This document shows, piece by piece, positions 7,643 through 16,029 of a stretch of DNA of 64,000 nucleotides (position 1 is the first letter of the stretch; every line of letters starts with the position of its first letter). A program made the position numbers and the translations under genes. Source of the DNA: a bacterium (GTDB taxonomy: Bacteria; Armatimonadota; Fimbriimonadia; Fimbriimonadales; Fimbriimonadaceae); contig PNMZ01000006.1 of the NCBI GenBank assembly GCA_013823945.1, positions 62,001 to 126,000 on the forward strand, in the 5' to 3' direction. The notes under the pieces were generated by a model that was not told the DNA's origin, did not search any database, and saw only the letters and a list, made by a program, of their open reading frames with translations.

Positions 7643-7664
7643 AGAGGCAATAGAGATTGCCTCT
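7643..7664 (-). terminator. Hairpin after the beta subunit gene
   Basis: Perfect arms AGAGGCAA and TTGCCTCT with a six-base loop just downstream of the nrdF stop. The following minus sequence (TATCTCATG) lacks a full T tract, so this may be a partial terminator or an RNA processing hairpin. Confidence 0.4.
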
Positions 7665-7671
7665 CTAGATG

Positions 7672-8706
7672 TTATAAATCGTCGAATCCATTTGAATCTG
7701 TGACCTTCGCATATGAACGGCTCTTCTGCTCGAAGAAGTCGCTCTTCGTGGCGTTCATGGACTCATCTGAATAGGCACGGATCCACGGCATGACATCCTC
7801 GTCAAATCCAGGATAGAGATCATCCATACCAAGCATGCGAACACGCTTGTTGGCCAAGTACTTGATGTAGTCCTTCAACTCGAAAAGGTCGATGCCATTG
7901 ATACCTTCAAGTACATGCTCGCACCATTCCGTCTCGAGTCGAACGGCCTCGCGCATCGTCTCTTCCACCCAGAGAGTGAACTGGCCGTCAAGATCGATCG
8001 ACGGGTTCTCCTCGATGAGGGACCGAAGCAATTGGCTGATGAAGTAAGCGTGCTGCATCTCATCACGATGGATATACTGAATCATCGTAGACGTGCCGAC
8101 CATCTTCTGATTACGGGCCAAGTTGTAGAAGAACGCGAAGCCGGAATAGAAGTTGATGCCCTCAAGAATGATTGATGCGACCAACGCCTGAGCGAGTGTC
8201 TCAGGGCTAGGGGAGTCCTTGAAGTTCTGATAGATGTCCATGATAAGTTGATTTCGCTTCATGACCATCGGATCGTCTTTGGCCATATCAAAGATACGGT
8301 TCTGCTCCTCGAGAGGGACGATTGAAGACAGGACATACGAATAAGACTGGTTATGGACGACCTCTTGTTGGCTGATGACCGACATGATCGCATGGACCGA
8401 CGTGTCGCTCGAATGGAGTGCCGTATCCAAGGTGAACCGGGTCTGGACAGAGTCGAGGATTGAAAGCAGTCCGATGATCCGTTTGTATGCCTCTTGCTCG
8501 TCCTTCTCGAGGGCTCCCCATTGTTGGATGTCCTTCGACATGGAAATCTCATCCGGGATCCAGAAGTTCGAGAGGAGCTGCTTATAAATGGTATAGAAAT
8601 GTGGATACGTCGTGTCGTTCCAGTTGAGGATTCCTGACGTCTTCCCGAAGAAGAGTTTCTCCGAGCGATTGTTCTTGTCTGCTGTTAAATACTTGATATG
8701 GTTCAT
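7672..8706 (-). CDS. nrdF: Ribonucleotide reductase beta subunit (class I)
   Basis: Radical-generating small subunit of aerobic ribonucleotide reductase; it holds a dimetal site and passes a radical to the alpha subunit. Metal ligands visible: D85, E115, H118, E182, E216 and H219, with the radical tyrosine Y122 in EVVHNQSY. Length 344 aa is typical. ATG 8706 has AAGGG ten bases ahead, which decides it over the ATG at 8724. The E-x-x-H-N-x-S-Y-S-Y pattern resembles NrdF of class Ib, but subclass Ia cannot be excluded. The alpha gene is 3 kb upstream in the same operon, with four other genes in between. Confidence 0.93.
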   Translation of the reverse strand: MNHIKYLTADKNNRSEKLFFGKTSGILNWNDTTYPHFYTIYKQLLSNFWIPDEISMSKDIQQWGALEKDEQEAYKRIIGLLSILDSVQTRFTLDTALHSSDTSVHAIMSVISQQEVVHNQSYSYVLSSIVPLEEQNRIFDMAKDDPMVMKRNQLIMDIYQNFKDSPSPETLAQALVASIILEGINFYSGFAFFYNLARNQKMVGTSTMIQYIHRDEMQHAYFISQLLRSLIEENPSIDLDGQFTLWVEETMREAVRLETEWCEHVLEGINGIDLFELKDYIKYLANKRVRMLGMDDLYPGFDEDVMPWIRAYSDESMNATKSDFFEQKSRSYAKVTDSNGFDDL

Positions 8707-8737
8707 TACAATGGTTCCCTTCATGTGTGCATTGTCG

Positions 8738-9217
8738 TCATTGGAGGTTCTCCCATGACCCAGATATGAATGTCTTGATGGTGTCTCCTTGCTTTACAAG
8801 AAACTTCTTGACTGCTTGCATTTCACCAGTGAGGATGACGTTCCTAAACTCAACAGCGTCTCGATCATATGCTGTCGCATTCAAATCAAGTCGAAAATGT
8901 TTGAACGCGGGCAATCCGGCGGGCAAATTATAGACATAATTACCTTCAAAAGAAGAGAAGTATGCACCTGTGTAGAGAAGAGTGAAATTGATGCCGTCAT
9001 TCGAGCCATATAACTGGGGAGTCATTGTCCGAGCATAAGACCCGCCACCGTTGATCTGCATCTTTGACACGACGTGAGGTTTCTTCGGGTTGAAAAATAA
9101 GGAGGCTGGCATTTGAGATAACTTATAGACCGTCGTCGTGTTCTTGTCACAGAGTAAAGGAACGTTTGTATCTGTAGTCTCAAATCCATTCACGCCGATA
9201 GTATTAAAGTCAAACAC
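8738..9217 (-). CDS. F5/8 type C-like (discoidin) domain protein
   Basis: 159 aa. The central region PQLYGSNDGINFTLLYTG, followed by a strand ending FKHFRLDL, is the usual core of a galactose-binding-like F5/8C jelly roll, which often binds carbohydrates. Starts with GTG 9217 after GTGAGGTATAACTA. No signal peptide. On a phage this could be a tail, baseplate or capsid decoration protein, unexpected inside a reductase operon. Function inferred from the fold signature only. Confidence 0.55.
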   Translation of the reverse strand: MFDFNTIGVNGFETTDTNVPLLCDKNTTTVYKLSQMPASLFFNPKKPHVVSKMQINGGGSYARTMTPQLYGSNDGINFTLLYTGAYFSSFEGNYVYNLPAGLPAFKHFRLDLNATAYDRDAVEFRNVILTGEMQAVKKFLVKQGDTIKTFISGSWENLQ

Positions 9218-9250
9218 TAGTTATACCTCACCATTCAATTAATCTGACAT

Positions 9251-9784
9251 TTATTCAAATTCGATCCCTAAACCGCTGGAACTAGGTCCAGCAAGTTCGA
9301 AGGCCCGAATACGGATGTCGTTATTCACTTTGAGACGAAGTTCGTCATCATAAGCTGTCATATAGTAAGCGAGCTTCTCTCTCAAATTGAGGGGCGGGTT
9401 GACGATCATCTCGCTCTCAGCAAGTTGAGGGGATTCAATATAGACGGAGAGCGTCTGGTCTCCCTTATCAATCGCCTGACGGACATGGCGCATGAATAAA
9501 TCTTTATTAGACTCCTTCGGGTCGACCATCTTCATCTCTGTCGAGTCGGGACGTGCCTTCCGGAGCTCATGCAAGATGAGGTGATAACCGGAATGGAGGC
9601 GAAGCGAGGCGAGCGCCTCATTCGTCTTGTCTGTCGCCTCGACGCTACGAAGTGGCGCATTCTGTGTGATCGTCTCTAGATGCGAGATGACATCCGCGAG
9701 CGAGAGTTGTTGGCGTTTAGAGAAGAGAGGCGGATGAATGACGTGAATCTCTGACTGGTTGATTTTGCCGTCTAGTTTGCTCAT
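9251..9784 (-). CDS. Hypothetical protein, 177 aa
   Basis: Unrecognised. ATG 9784 overlaps the stop of the upstream coiled-coil gene (ATGA) and has AAAGGTG before it. Contains HPPLFSKRQQLSLADVI near the start and PPLNLREKLAYYM later, with a predicted helix-strand alternation. Lies between the small coiled-coil protein and the F5/8C protein, so a structural role in the particle is conceivable but unsupported. Confidence 0.65.
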   Translation of the reverse strand: MSKLDGKINQSEIHVIHPPLFSKRQQLSLADVISHLETITQNAPLRSVEATDKTNEALASLRLHSGYHLILHELRKARPDSTEMKMVDPKESNKDLFMRHVRQAIDKGDQTLSVYIESPQLAESEMIVNPPLNLREKLAYYMTAYDDELRLKVNNDIRIRAFELAGPSSSGLGIEFE

Positions 9785-9969
9785 GCTTCACCTTTTGAAA
9801 GGAGAACGATTGCGGCCTTGTACTCCTCAATGCGTTGATCAAATTCCTCAACTTTACCCTCATCGTGTGCAAGCTCTTCTTTTGTGCGTGCGATGCGATC
9901 TAAGCGACGTTCTTTGGATTCTTTGAGTGATTGAATTTGTTCTTGAATGGCTTCAATAGCGTACTTCAT
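9781..9969 (-). CDS. Coiled-coil protein, 62 aa
   Basis: Almost entirely one amphipathic helix with heptad spacing (EQIQSLKESKERRLDR, DEGKVEEFDQRIEEYK). Start ATG 9969 preceded by TTAGGAGGAATTTTT, right behind the endolysin terminator. Function unknown. Confidence 0.65.
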   Translation of the reverse strand: MKYAIEAIQEQIQSLKESKERRLDRIARTKEELAHDEGKVEEFDQRIEEYKAAIVLLSKGEA

Positions 9970-9982
9970 AAAAATTCCTCCT

Positions 9983-10007
9983 AAAAAGAGGGAGGGGTGA
10001 CCCTCCC
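9983..10007 (-). terminator. Strong terminator after the endolysin gene
   Basis: Arms GGGAGGG (9990-9996) and CCCTCCC (10001-10007), four-base loop, then TCTTTTT in the minus transcript. It splits the nrd cluster: downstream genes, including nrdF, need readthrough, antitermination or another promoter. Confidence 0.8.
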
Positions 10008-10012
10008 ATGAT

Positions 10013-11143
10013 TTATTGTTTTGTGATGCGTACGTCTTTTGCGCCGCTCTTTAGTGATTCACGCGCCTGATTGAGCGCGTTCGCCTCGTCACGGAATGCA
10101 TTGACTTGTTTCCCGTCTGCAGAGACCCGGTGAAGGGGTTTCTGTTCGACTGGTTTGGCTGCCGGTTTAGCCGGTTTAGGTGATGGAGGCTTAGGTGCCA
10201 CCGGTTTCGGTGCAGGTTTTGGCGTCTCTTTCTTCGGATGTGGCGTGTATTCCATATAGTTCTTCGCAGAACCGATGGAGGCCCAGCCTACGCTTGAGAG
10301 CTTGTACCACATGCCGTCGATTTCATAGACGTTGTACTCGTTGCCAGCGTGCAACTCCCGGATCACCTTCCCAGAAAGGTCAGGTTTGTCACGGAGGTTC
10401 AACTTGTCAGCCAAAATCTTGACACGTCCGATGCCTTTGACCTCTGCAGGAGCAGAAGGTTTTGCTGAAGGTGCGACAGGTATTCCAGTTGCGGCCTTCA
10501 AGCCGGCATACTTGGCAATCCCATCTGCGATCGCCTTGCCTTGTGCATCCAATTTCTTAGCGTCACGCAATGCCTTGATGTCAATAGACCCGTCCATGAA
10601 GCCGCCCTCGACGAGAATTGCCGGGCAGTTCGGCTCACGTACCATGTGAAGATTGCCTCGCTTGATGCCACGGTCGCGGAGGCCCATCGCTTTCACGACA
10701 CCAGGGTGCACGGCCTCTGCGAGTTTCTTCGATGCGTTGATGCGTGACGTCTCCACATTTCGGCCGCCTAAATTTACCTGGTAGTTAAGACGCGTCTGAT
10801 CGATATAGAACGTCTCGACACCCGTAGCGGTCGTATACTTACCAGTAGATCCTGCTGCATTATGGTGTGAAGACACAAGGATTGCTCGTGTTCCGCCATC
10901 AGCGAGATGTTTTCGAATGAGGGCATTCGCTCGATTTGTGCGGTTAATGAGGAGTGGGTCTGTTTTTCCTGTAGAATCATCCAAGCGGACGATACGATAG
11001 CCCTTGTACTTCTTTAACCCGTTTACGATACCGAGCACGACCTTGTTGTTGAACGTCCATTCTTTCTCGCCATCAGGTGTCTGCTTGCCTGATGTCCCGA
11101 GACCGTGACCGCCATCAACAAGTACCAATAATTCTTCTGACAT
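10013..11143 (-). CDS. N-acetylmuramoyl-L-alanine amidase, probable endolysin
   Basis: Cleaves the amide bond between muramic acid and the stem peptide of peptidoglycan. Amidase_3 domain at about residues 5-215: VDGGHG (zinc His), E in KEWTF (second ligand), SSHHNA (third ligand) and the catalytic VEGGFM. An SH3b wall-binding domain follows at about 235-298, then a Pro/Lys-rich linker and a SPOR-like tail of about 40 residues. There is no signal peptide, which fits a phage endolysin released through a holin rather than a host autolysin; no holin is seen nearby. ATG 11143 has GGAGAAGC upstream. Confidence 0.87.
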   Translation of the reverse strand: MSEELLVLVDGGHGLGTSGKQTPDGEKEWTFNNKVVLGIVNGLKKYKGYRIVRLDDSTGKTDPLLINRTNRANALIRKHLADGGTRAILVSSHHNAAGSTGKYTTATGVETFYIDQTRLNYQVNLGGRNVETSRINASKKLAEAVHPGVVKAMGLRDRGIKRGNLHMVREPNCPAILVEGGFMDGSIDIKALRDAKKLDAQGKAIADGIAKYAGLKAATGIPVAPSAKPSAPAEVKGIGRVKILADKLNLRDKPDLSGKVIRELHAGNEYNVYEIDGMWYKLSSVGWASIGSAKNYMEYTPHPKKETPKPAPKPVAPKPPSPKPAKPAAKPVEQKPLHRVSADGKQVNAFRDEANALNQARESLKSGAKDVRITKQ

Positions 11144-11157
11144 GCTTCTCCATCCCC

Positions 11158-11616
11158 TTACAAAATAGGTTGATGGTGTCGGGCAATGTCATGGACCGTC
11201 TCGGCCCAGGCACGGACTTCCTCCTTCTTGTTTCGCGGGGATTGCTCGATCTTCAGGCTTGGCCCGATGACCGTTAGGCCGTGACGAACGGTGTGATGCT
11301 CCATCTCGTCGACGGCCCGACAATACAAGGGGAACATCTTGTCTCCGGTACCGAAACAGGCGACGTCGGAAGGGGAGATCCCTTCTTCCTTGTAGAGACG
11401 GCGCAATGTCTTGCGCATCTCGGCCGGTAATTTCCCGTCACCCCATGTATATGCCCCTAAGAAAAGAAGGCTGTCCTCGTAAGGTAGGTTCTTCGGGGCT
11501 TCTGAGACATGATGCATATGAACACGGCAACGGTCAGAGAGCGCCTCCTTGATGAGCGCTGCCACCTCTTCCGTGTTCCCACCAAGGGAGCAATAGAGTA
11601 CGATAGCGTCATTCAT
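11158..11616 (-). CDS. Flavodoxin (possible NrdI-type partner)
   Basis: Small FMN electron carrier. YCSLGGNTEEVA gives the phosphate-binding loop and GAYTWGDGKLP the second FMN loop. 152 aa fits short-chain flavodoxins (YkuN/YkuP type in Bacillus). In class Ib reductases the flavodoxin-like NrdI supplies superoxide to build the Mn-tyrosyl radical; placement between alpha and beta genes fits that job, although the sequence looks more like an ordinary flavodoxin. ATG 11616 has AAAGG eight bases upstream; an earlier ATG at 11625 is too close to it. Confidence 0.8.
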   Translation of the reverse strand: MNDAIVLYCSLGGNTEEVAALIKEALSDRCRVHMHHVSEAPKNLPYEDSLLFLGAYTWGDGKLPAEMRKTLRRLYKEEGISPSDVACFGTGDKMFPLYCRAVDEMEHHTVRHGLTVIGPSLKIEQSPRNKKEEVRAWAETVHDIARHHQPIL

Positions 11617-11621
11617 CTGAA

Positions 11622-12041
11622 TCATCCTTTCGATATGGGCGGGCGACGCATAGAGAGCGGTGCAGAGAGCCGCGTCCTCAAGCGATTGACTTCCTGCTTA
11701 AGGCGCGTGTTCTCCTGGCGAGAGGAACGAAGGAAGGCGTGCTCCTTCTCAAAGATGCCGCAGACGCCGGAGAGTGCCAAGCGCATCTCTTCCGGTGTCA
11801 TAGCATCCATCTCCTCGTCTGTGTAGCGCCACTTTAAATCGACGCCGCATTCTTTGAACACCGTGGGTACGACGTCATCCTTGAAGTGCTCACGCACGTC
11901 CCTGACGCCGCTCTTACGCAACGCATCGATGACATCCTCTCGTGAGAGGTTATGCGACTTGGCGAGCGTGGTCACAGAGATGTTCAAGAGATATTCATTG
12001 AATAGGATACGGCGAACCTTACGTGTGACTGGTTTGTTCAA
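11622..12041 (-). CDS. Helix-turn-helix protein with C-terminal coiled coil
   Basis: 139 aa. The N-terminus YLLNISVTTLAKSHNLSRED reads as a helix-turn-helix of the kind used to recognise DNA (TLAKSHNLSREDVIDALRKSG). A coiled-coil-like stretch rich in Arg/Glu/Leu lies near residues 100-125. Sits between nrd alpha and the flavodoxin; it could be a phage regulator or a transposase-like HTH remnant. Function not known. Confidence 0.6.
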   Translation of the reverse strand: MNKPVTRKVRRILFNEYLLNISVTTLAKSHNLSREDVIDALRKSGVRDVREHFKDDVVPTVFKECGVDLKWRYTDEEMDAMTPEEMRLALSGVCGIFEKEHAFLRSSRQENTRLKQEVNRLRTRLSAPLSMRRPPISKG

Positions 12042-12059
12042 GATGCGGTCATCCCTTTC

Positions 12060-14330
12060 TTAAGATGCACACGACTCGCACTCTTCGATCTCGACGGCGG
12101 TCGAGCGCGTGTAGTAAATCGTCTTCATGCCGGCCTTCCAGGCCTCCATATGGAGTTCGAGGAGGCGGCTCGCCTGCACGTCGTTCTTCACATATAGGTT
12201 AAAGCTGATTGCCTGGTCGATGTGGCGCTGGCGCTTGCCGTTCTGACGGATGCTCCAGAGCTGATCGATGTCGAATCCTGACTTGTAGAGCCACTTCGTC
12301 GTGAAGTTCAAATCAGGAACGGCGACCGGGATCTTGTAGTTCTTCTTCTCTTCCGAGTAGAAAGTCTTGTAAACAGGATCGATAGAGGCCGTCGAACCGG
12401 CGATGATGGCAGTCGATGAATTCGGTGCGACCGCCATCATGTAGGCATTGCGAACCCCAAAGGTCGCAACAGCCTTCTTGAGTAGACCCCAACGTTGACC
12501 CTCATAGCCACGGCGTTTGAAATATTCACCCGTGTGCCATTCTGAGCCGCGGAAGACCGGATAGGCTTCCTTCTCGCGTGCAAGGTTCATCGAGGCTTGA
12601 ATCGTATGGTAGGCGATATCTTCATAGAGCGTATCAGCAAACTCGACGGCCTCATCAGACTCCCAACGAATGCCTTGTGTGGCTAAGAGATGGTGCCACC
12701 CGAATGTGCCAAGACCGACGGCGCGATATTTTTGGTTCGTGATGCCGGCCTGTGGGACCTCGATCGTGTTGAGATCAATCACGTTGTCGAGCATCCGGAC
12801 CTGGATGTCGATGACGCGAGGAATCACACCTGCATTGTAAGCAGCAGCGAGCGAGATAGAAGAGAGGTTGCAGACCACGAAGTCGCCAGGAGTTTTCGTG
12901 ATAATGATCTTCCCATCTTTCGTAATCTCTTCCTCGACTGTCGTGGCCGACATGTTCTGGGCAATCTCTGAGCAGAGGTTCGAAGCATAGATCATGCCCT
13001 CATGCTTGTTCGGGTTTGCACGGTTGACTGTATCACGGAAGAAGACGTATGGCGTACCTGTCTCCAGTTGACTCTTGAGCATACGCTTGACGATGTCTAC
13101 TGCAGGGAATGTCTTGCGAGCAAGGAGCGGGTGAGCAACACAAGCCTCATAGTGGGCTGTGAAGGCACGGTCGTCCTCCTCGTCGTAAAGGTCCTCGAGG
13201 GCTTGGCCCGTCAATTTTTTGACCTCGTGTGGGTCGAAGAGATGCCATTCGCCTCGTGCCTCGACCGTCTGCATAAACAAGTCAGGGATGCAGAGCCCTG
13301 TGAAGAGATCATGGGTGCGGAGTCGCTCGTCTCCGTTGTTCAGCTTCGCATCGAGAAACTCGAGCACGTCGCTATGCCAGATATCGAGATAGACGGCAAT
13401 CGAACCCTGGCGCATGCCTAATTGATCGACCGATACGGCCGTATTGTTGAGCTGCTTCATCCATGGCAATGTTCCAGAGGCGACGCCCTTGAATCCTTTG
13501 ATATCGCTGCCGCGTGAACGGATTTTACCGAGATAAACGCCGATGCCGCCGCCGCCTTTCGAGAGCGTGGCTACGTCCGTGTTCGAGTCATAGATGCCTC
13601 GAAGTGAATCGTCGACCGTGTCAATGAAGCACGAAGAGAGTTGACCGTGTGTCTTACCTGCGTTCGAGAGGGTAGGCGTGGCCACCGTCATGTACAGGTT
13701 CGACATCGCCCAGTAGGCTTCTTTGACGAGGTCCATGCGTTTCTCCTTCGGCTCGTTCACCATGAGAGTGAGGGCGATCGTCAGGAAGCGATGTTGCGGG
13801 AGCTCATAAAGTTCCTTGTCATGTCCTCGCGTCAGGTAACGGTCAGAGAGAGTCCGCAAGCCGATATACGTGAAGAGGTCGTCTCGAGCAGGCTCGACGA
13901 ACGTACCGGCACGCTCGAGCTCCATGTCACTATAGGAATCAAAGATCGCAGCCTTGAACAATCCTTTAGATACAAGATTGCGTGCAAGTTGTCGGTATGA
14001 GGGATGGAACTCTGTAGACTTCATACCCAATGTGTTGACCGATACCTTGAGGTAGAGCCAATATTTGAGGAAGTAAGATGCGATTTTATCCCATCCTGTC
14101 TCCTCAGCACTCATCTGATCGAGAGCGATACGAGCCATTTTTTCAAGCCCGTCCTCGGTCATCGTATAGTTGGCGCCACGGAGGGTATGATTTCCTTCAA
14201 AGTGGCGAAGGAATCGCTCGACGCTCTTAAGCGGTTGTTCACCCTTCTTGATGTATTTGTCGAACAGTTCATCGAGTTTTCTCTTCTCGACGAAGATGAG
14301 GGAAGGACCCTCGATTGCAACTCCTGTCAT
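12060..14330 (-). CDS. nrdE: Ribonucleoside-diphosphate reductase alpha subunit (class I)
   Basis: Catalytic large subunit that reduces NDPs to dNDPs. All key residues are present: active-site cysteine pair C234 and C487, radical C453 in N-L-C-S-E (N451, E455), radical-transfer tyrosines Y739-Y740, and the C-terminal redox pair C751-x-x-C754. 756 aa. I see no clear ATP-cone at the N-terminus, so dATP inhibition may be absent. ATG 14330 follows CAGGAGGAGATCAAA. Operon with a flavodoxin and the beta subunit. Subclass Ia or Ib is not settled; the nrdE name is provisional. Confidence 0.95.
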   Translation of the reverse strand: MTGVAIEGPSLIFVEKRKLDELFDKYIKKGEQPLKSVERFLRHFEGNHTLRGANYTMTEDGLEKMARIALDQMSAEETGWDKIASYFLKYWLYLKVSVNTLGMKSTEFHPSYRQLARNLVSKGLFKAAIFDSYSDMELERAGTFVEPARDDLFTYIGLRTLSDRYLTRGHDKELYELPQHRFLTIALTLMVNEPKEKRMDLVKEAYWAMSNLYMTVATPTLSNAGKTHGQLSSCFIDTVDDSLRGIYDSNTDVATLSKGGGGIGVYLGKIRSRGSDIKGFKGVASGTLPWMKQLNNTAVSVDQLGMRQGSIAVYLDIWHSDVLEFLDAKLNNGDERLRTHDLFTGLCIPDLFMQTVEARGEWHLFDPHEVKKLTGQALEDLYDEEDDRAFTAHYEACVAHPLLARKTFPAVDIVKRMLKSQLETGTPYVFFRDTVNRANPNKHEGMIYASNLCSEIAQNMSATTVEEEITKDGKIIITKTPGDFVVCNLSSISLAAAYNAGVIPRVIDIQVRMLDNVIDLNTIEVPQAGITNQKYRAVGLGTFGWHHLLATQGIRWESDEAVEFADTLYEDIAYHTIQASMNLAREKEAYPVFRGSEWHTGEYFKRRGYEGQRWGLLKKAVATFGVRNAYMMAVAPNSSTAIIAGSTASIDPVYKTFYSEEKKNYKIPVAVPDLNFTTKWLYKSGFDIDQLWSIRQNGKRQRHIDQAISFNLYVKNDVQASRLLELHMEAWKAGMKTIYYTRSTAVEIEECESCAS

Positions 14331-14370
14331 TTTGATCTCCTCCTGGATTTAAAATGGCGACATGACAAAA

Positions 14371-14673
14371 TTAAGCCCGTTCTGAAACGGGTTCGAGATC
14401 GCGCGCCCACACGTCCCCGATGAGTCGAGGAACATGGAATCGACCGTCCCATTTATCAGGCACATCCAGTGTCGCGCGTAGCCGTTTGACACTGGGCTCG
14501 TGCGGCTCAAGGATGAAAACAGAGAGCCCGAGCCAAGAGATGTAGCCAGTGAAGTCAGGGACGTGGACCCCGTCGATGAAGAGCATCTGACATACCGGAC
14601 GGCGAAGATAATACGAGATATGACAACATATCGTCAGGTCGAGCGCTTCGTCATACCAGATGTAGGCCTCCAT
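14371..14673 (-). CDS. Hypothetical protein, 100 aa
   Basis: Unrecognised first gene of the nrd operon. Strong ribosome site AGGGAGGT before ATG 14673. The last codons form CCCGTT...AACGGG, a small hairpin that leads into TTAATTTT; this could attenuate transcription into nrdE, which has no promoter of its own in the 40-base gap. Confidence 0.65.
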   Translation of the reverse strand: MEAYIWYDEALDLTICCHISYYLRRPVCQMLFIDGVHVPDFTGYISWLGLSVFILEPHEPSVKRLRATLDVPDKWDGRFHVPRLIGDVWARDLEPVSERA

Positions 14674-14714
14674 CTCGGGGCACCTCCCTTCGTTTTTTTC
14701 GTCTGTGCCTATTC

Positions 14715-14723
14715 ATCATAACA
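14715..14723 (-). promoter_or_regulatory. Extended -10 promoter of the nrd operon
   Basis: Minus strand TGT-TATGAT, an extended -10, about 40 bases ahead of the 14673 start; the -35 region is poor (ATGCAC). Candidate only. Confidence 0.4.
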
Positions 14724-14751
14724 AATCAGGGGCGTATGTGCATGGGTTTTG

Positions 14752-14780
14752 TTGCAAGGTGAGCGAGGTTCGTTTATAAT
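14752..14780 (+). promoter_or_regulatory. Strong sigma-A promoter without an obvious gene
   Basis: Plus strand TTGCAA (14752-14757), spacer of exactly 17, consensus TATAAT (14775-14780). The predicted transcript start at about 14787 is only some 15 bases ahead of the terminator stem at 14801. Confidence 0.7.
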
Positions 14781-14786
14781 AAAAAT

Positions 14787-14836
14787 ATGAATCGCCATAG
14801 AAAAGGGATGCCCTAGTTACAGGGGCATCCCTTTTT
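14787..14836 (+). ncRNA. Candidate very short RNA or leaderless mini-ORF
   Basis: The region between the strong plus promoter and the terminator would give an RNA of about 50 bases, half of it hairpin. At its start an ATG (14787) opens a leaderless nine-codon frame, MNRHRKGMP, whose stop lies inside the hairpin. Could be a small RNA, a terminated leader or a promoter decoy. No expression evidence. Confidence 0.3.
14801..14835. terminator. Two-way intrinsic terminator
   Basis: AAAAGGGATGCCC and GGGCATCCCTTTTT form a long stem with an A tract on one side and a T tract on the other. It ends the HNH-repeat gene on the minus strand and would also stop the plus-strand transcript from 14787. Confidence 0.85.
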
Positions 14837-14837
14837 G

Positions 14838-15599
14838 CTATTTAGCGGAAATTTCAGTGTAAAGGTAGCCACCAAACGGTGATGCCACGAGCTGCCCGTC
14901 TTCAAGCGAGAACTCGATACGAACCTCTTTCGACTTGACGCGCTTACGGGTCGCTGGGTCGATGCCCATATGAGCAAGCACATCCGTCCATGAGGGGCCA
15001 AAGGCATTGAGCAACGCGGTAGTGGAGGACGGGGCCTCTGAGAGAGGCGAACGCGACTCGATGACGTTCTTACGCCATGCCTTATAGGCAGTGGAAGAAT
15101 AAATAGCGCTCTGTTCTAAGAATGAGGCGAGCGAGTTCTCACAGCGTTCGACCTCAGGCTCACGAGAACGGTCCACGCCGCCAAGACCGGCCTGTTCTAA
15201 GACATCTGCCCATCGGACACCACGAGTGTCCAAGGACGGTGCAGGATGTGTCTCACCGTATTCTTCGAGACGGATCTTGCGCCAATGATTATAGTCACGG
15301 ATACGCTTCGAGCCGGTCATTTCGTAAAATCGTTTGACTGCTTCGCAGAGGGAAGTGACTCTGCTTTGTTTGCTGGTGCGTGACGACTCATCCGAAAGTC
15401 GATCAAACAAAGTTCCGACGCCAGGTTGTGTGCTCTCGAGCGAGTGATAAGAGGGCAACAGCGGGTCATCGGCTTGCGCGCGCCAGATATCATAAGACTT
15501 GCGTGACACCCGTCCCCCCTCTGGAACATCAGAGAGGTAACTGGTAAGGGCCACGCGGGCGATGGGGGACAGGTCAGCATTGTCTAATAATTGAATCAT
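14838..15599 (-). CDS. Protein with three HNH-repeat-like units
   Basis: 253 aa from ATG 15599 (AAGGATG upstream); a longer frame to 15716 has no ribosome site. Three units of about 65-70 residues share the pattern [SY]-x-x-WR ... P-S-x ... W-x-D-V-L-x-x-x-G: around KSYDIWRAQADD, NHWRKIRLEEYG ... RWADVLEQAGLG and YKAWRKNVIES ... SWTDVLAHMGID. This matches the homing-endonuclease-associated repeat (HNH_repeat), a small DNA-binding helix unit. The nuclease domain is missing. Likely a DNA-binding regulator or a decayed homing endonuclease. Ends at a strong terminator. Confidence 0.6.
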   Translation of the reverse strand: MIQLLDNADLSPIARVALTSYLSDVPEGGRVSRKSYDIWRAQADDPLLPSYHSLESTQPGVGTLFDRLSDESSRTSKQSRVTSLCEAVKRFYEMTGSKRIRDYNHWRKIRLEEYGETHPAPSLDTRGVRWADVLEQAGLGGVDRSREPEVERCENSLASFLEQSAIYSSTAYKAWRKNVIESRSPLSEAPSSTTALLNAFGPSWTDVLAHMGIDPATRKRVKSKEVRIEFSLEDGQLVASPFGGYLYTEISAK

Positions 15600-15660
15600 G
15601 GTCTCATCCTTCCGGTGTGGGCGAGGGGTTCCTTCCCCTCGTTCAGTTTTCGTTACCGCT

Positions 15661-15689
15661 AGTGTAGCAGAAAACGAAAGCCAGTGAAA
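15661..15689 (-). promoter_or_regulatory. Promoter of the HNH-repeat gene
   Basis: Minus strand TTTCAC, 17 bases, TACACT with TGC just before the -10 (extended form). About 60 bases before ATG 15599. Confidence 0.5.
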
Positions 15690-15702
15690 ACTACTTTGAT
15701 GT

Positions 15703-16026
15703 TTAAGTTGTGACAAGTGTCATATGATAGGCACGAATCTTGTTCAGCAGGCTGCCCCGCTTGCATTCGCCGGTCCAGGCATACGGGTACGTGTTGGGGC
15801 GATCCCCGAACTTAGAATCCAAGAAGTCATTGAATGCATTCAAATCTGATCGGTTCCAGAAAAAAATCTTTGTCGACTCCGGATGGTCCTCGAAAGGGCG
15901 GCCATACATGTCTTCCTCGTAGGCATCACTGCAGGTGTCGATCGTGCCTCCTACAATCTGAAAGGACTCGTGTGGGTGAGTCAGGCTCACCCACGTCTGT
16001 CCGACATGAAACTCTTTTTTACGCAT
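15703..16026 (-). CDS. Hypothetical protein, 107 aa
   Basis: Unrecognised; aromatic-rich, no membrane segment. Begins MRKKEFHVGQTWVSL, a possible SH3-like strand start. Three bases after the previous stop, thus cotranscribed. Its 3' end overlaps the promoter of the next gene. Confidence 0.65.
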   Translation of the reverse strand: MRKKEFHVGQTWVSLTHPHESFQIVGGTIDTCSDAYEEDMYGRPFEDHPESTKIFFWNRSDLNAFNDFLDSKFGDRPNTYPYAWTGECKRGSLLNKIRAYHMTLVTT

Positions 16027-16029
16027 GGC

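Noticed and set aside
14344-14395. Terminator between the 100-aa gene and nrdE
   Set aside because: Small hairpin in the coding end with a weak T run; kept only as a possible attenuator.
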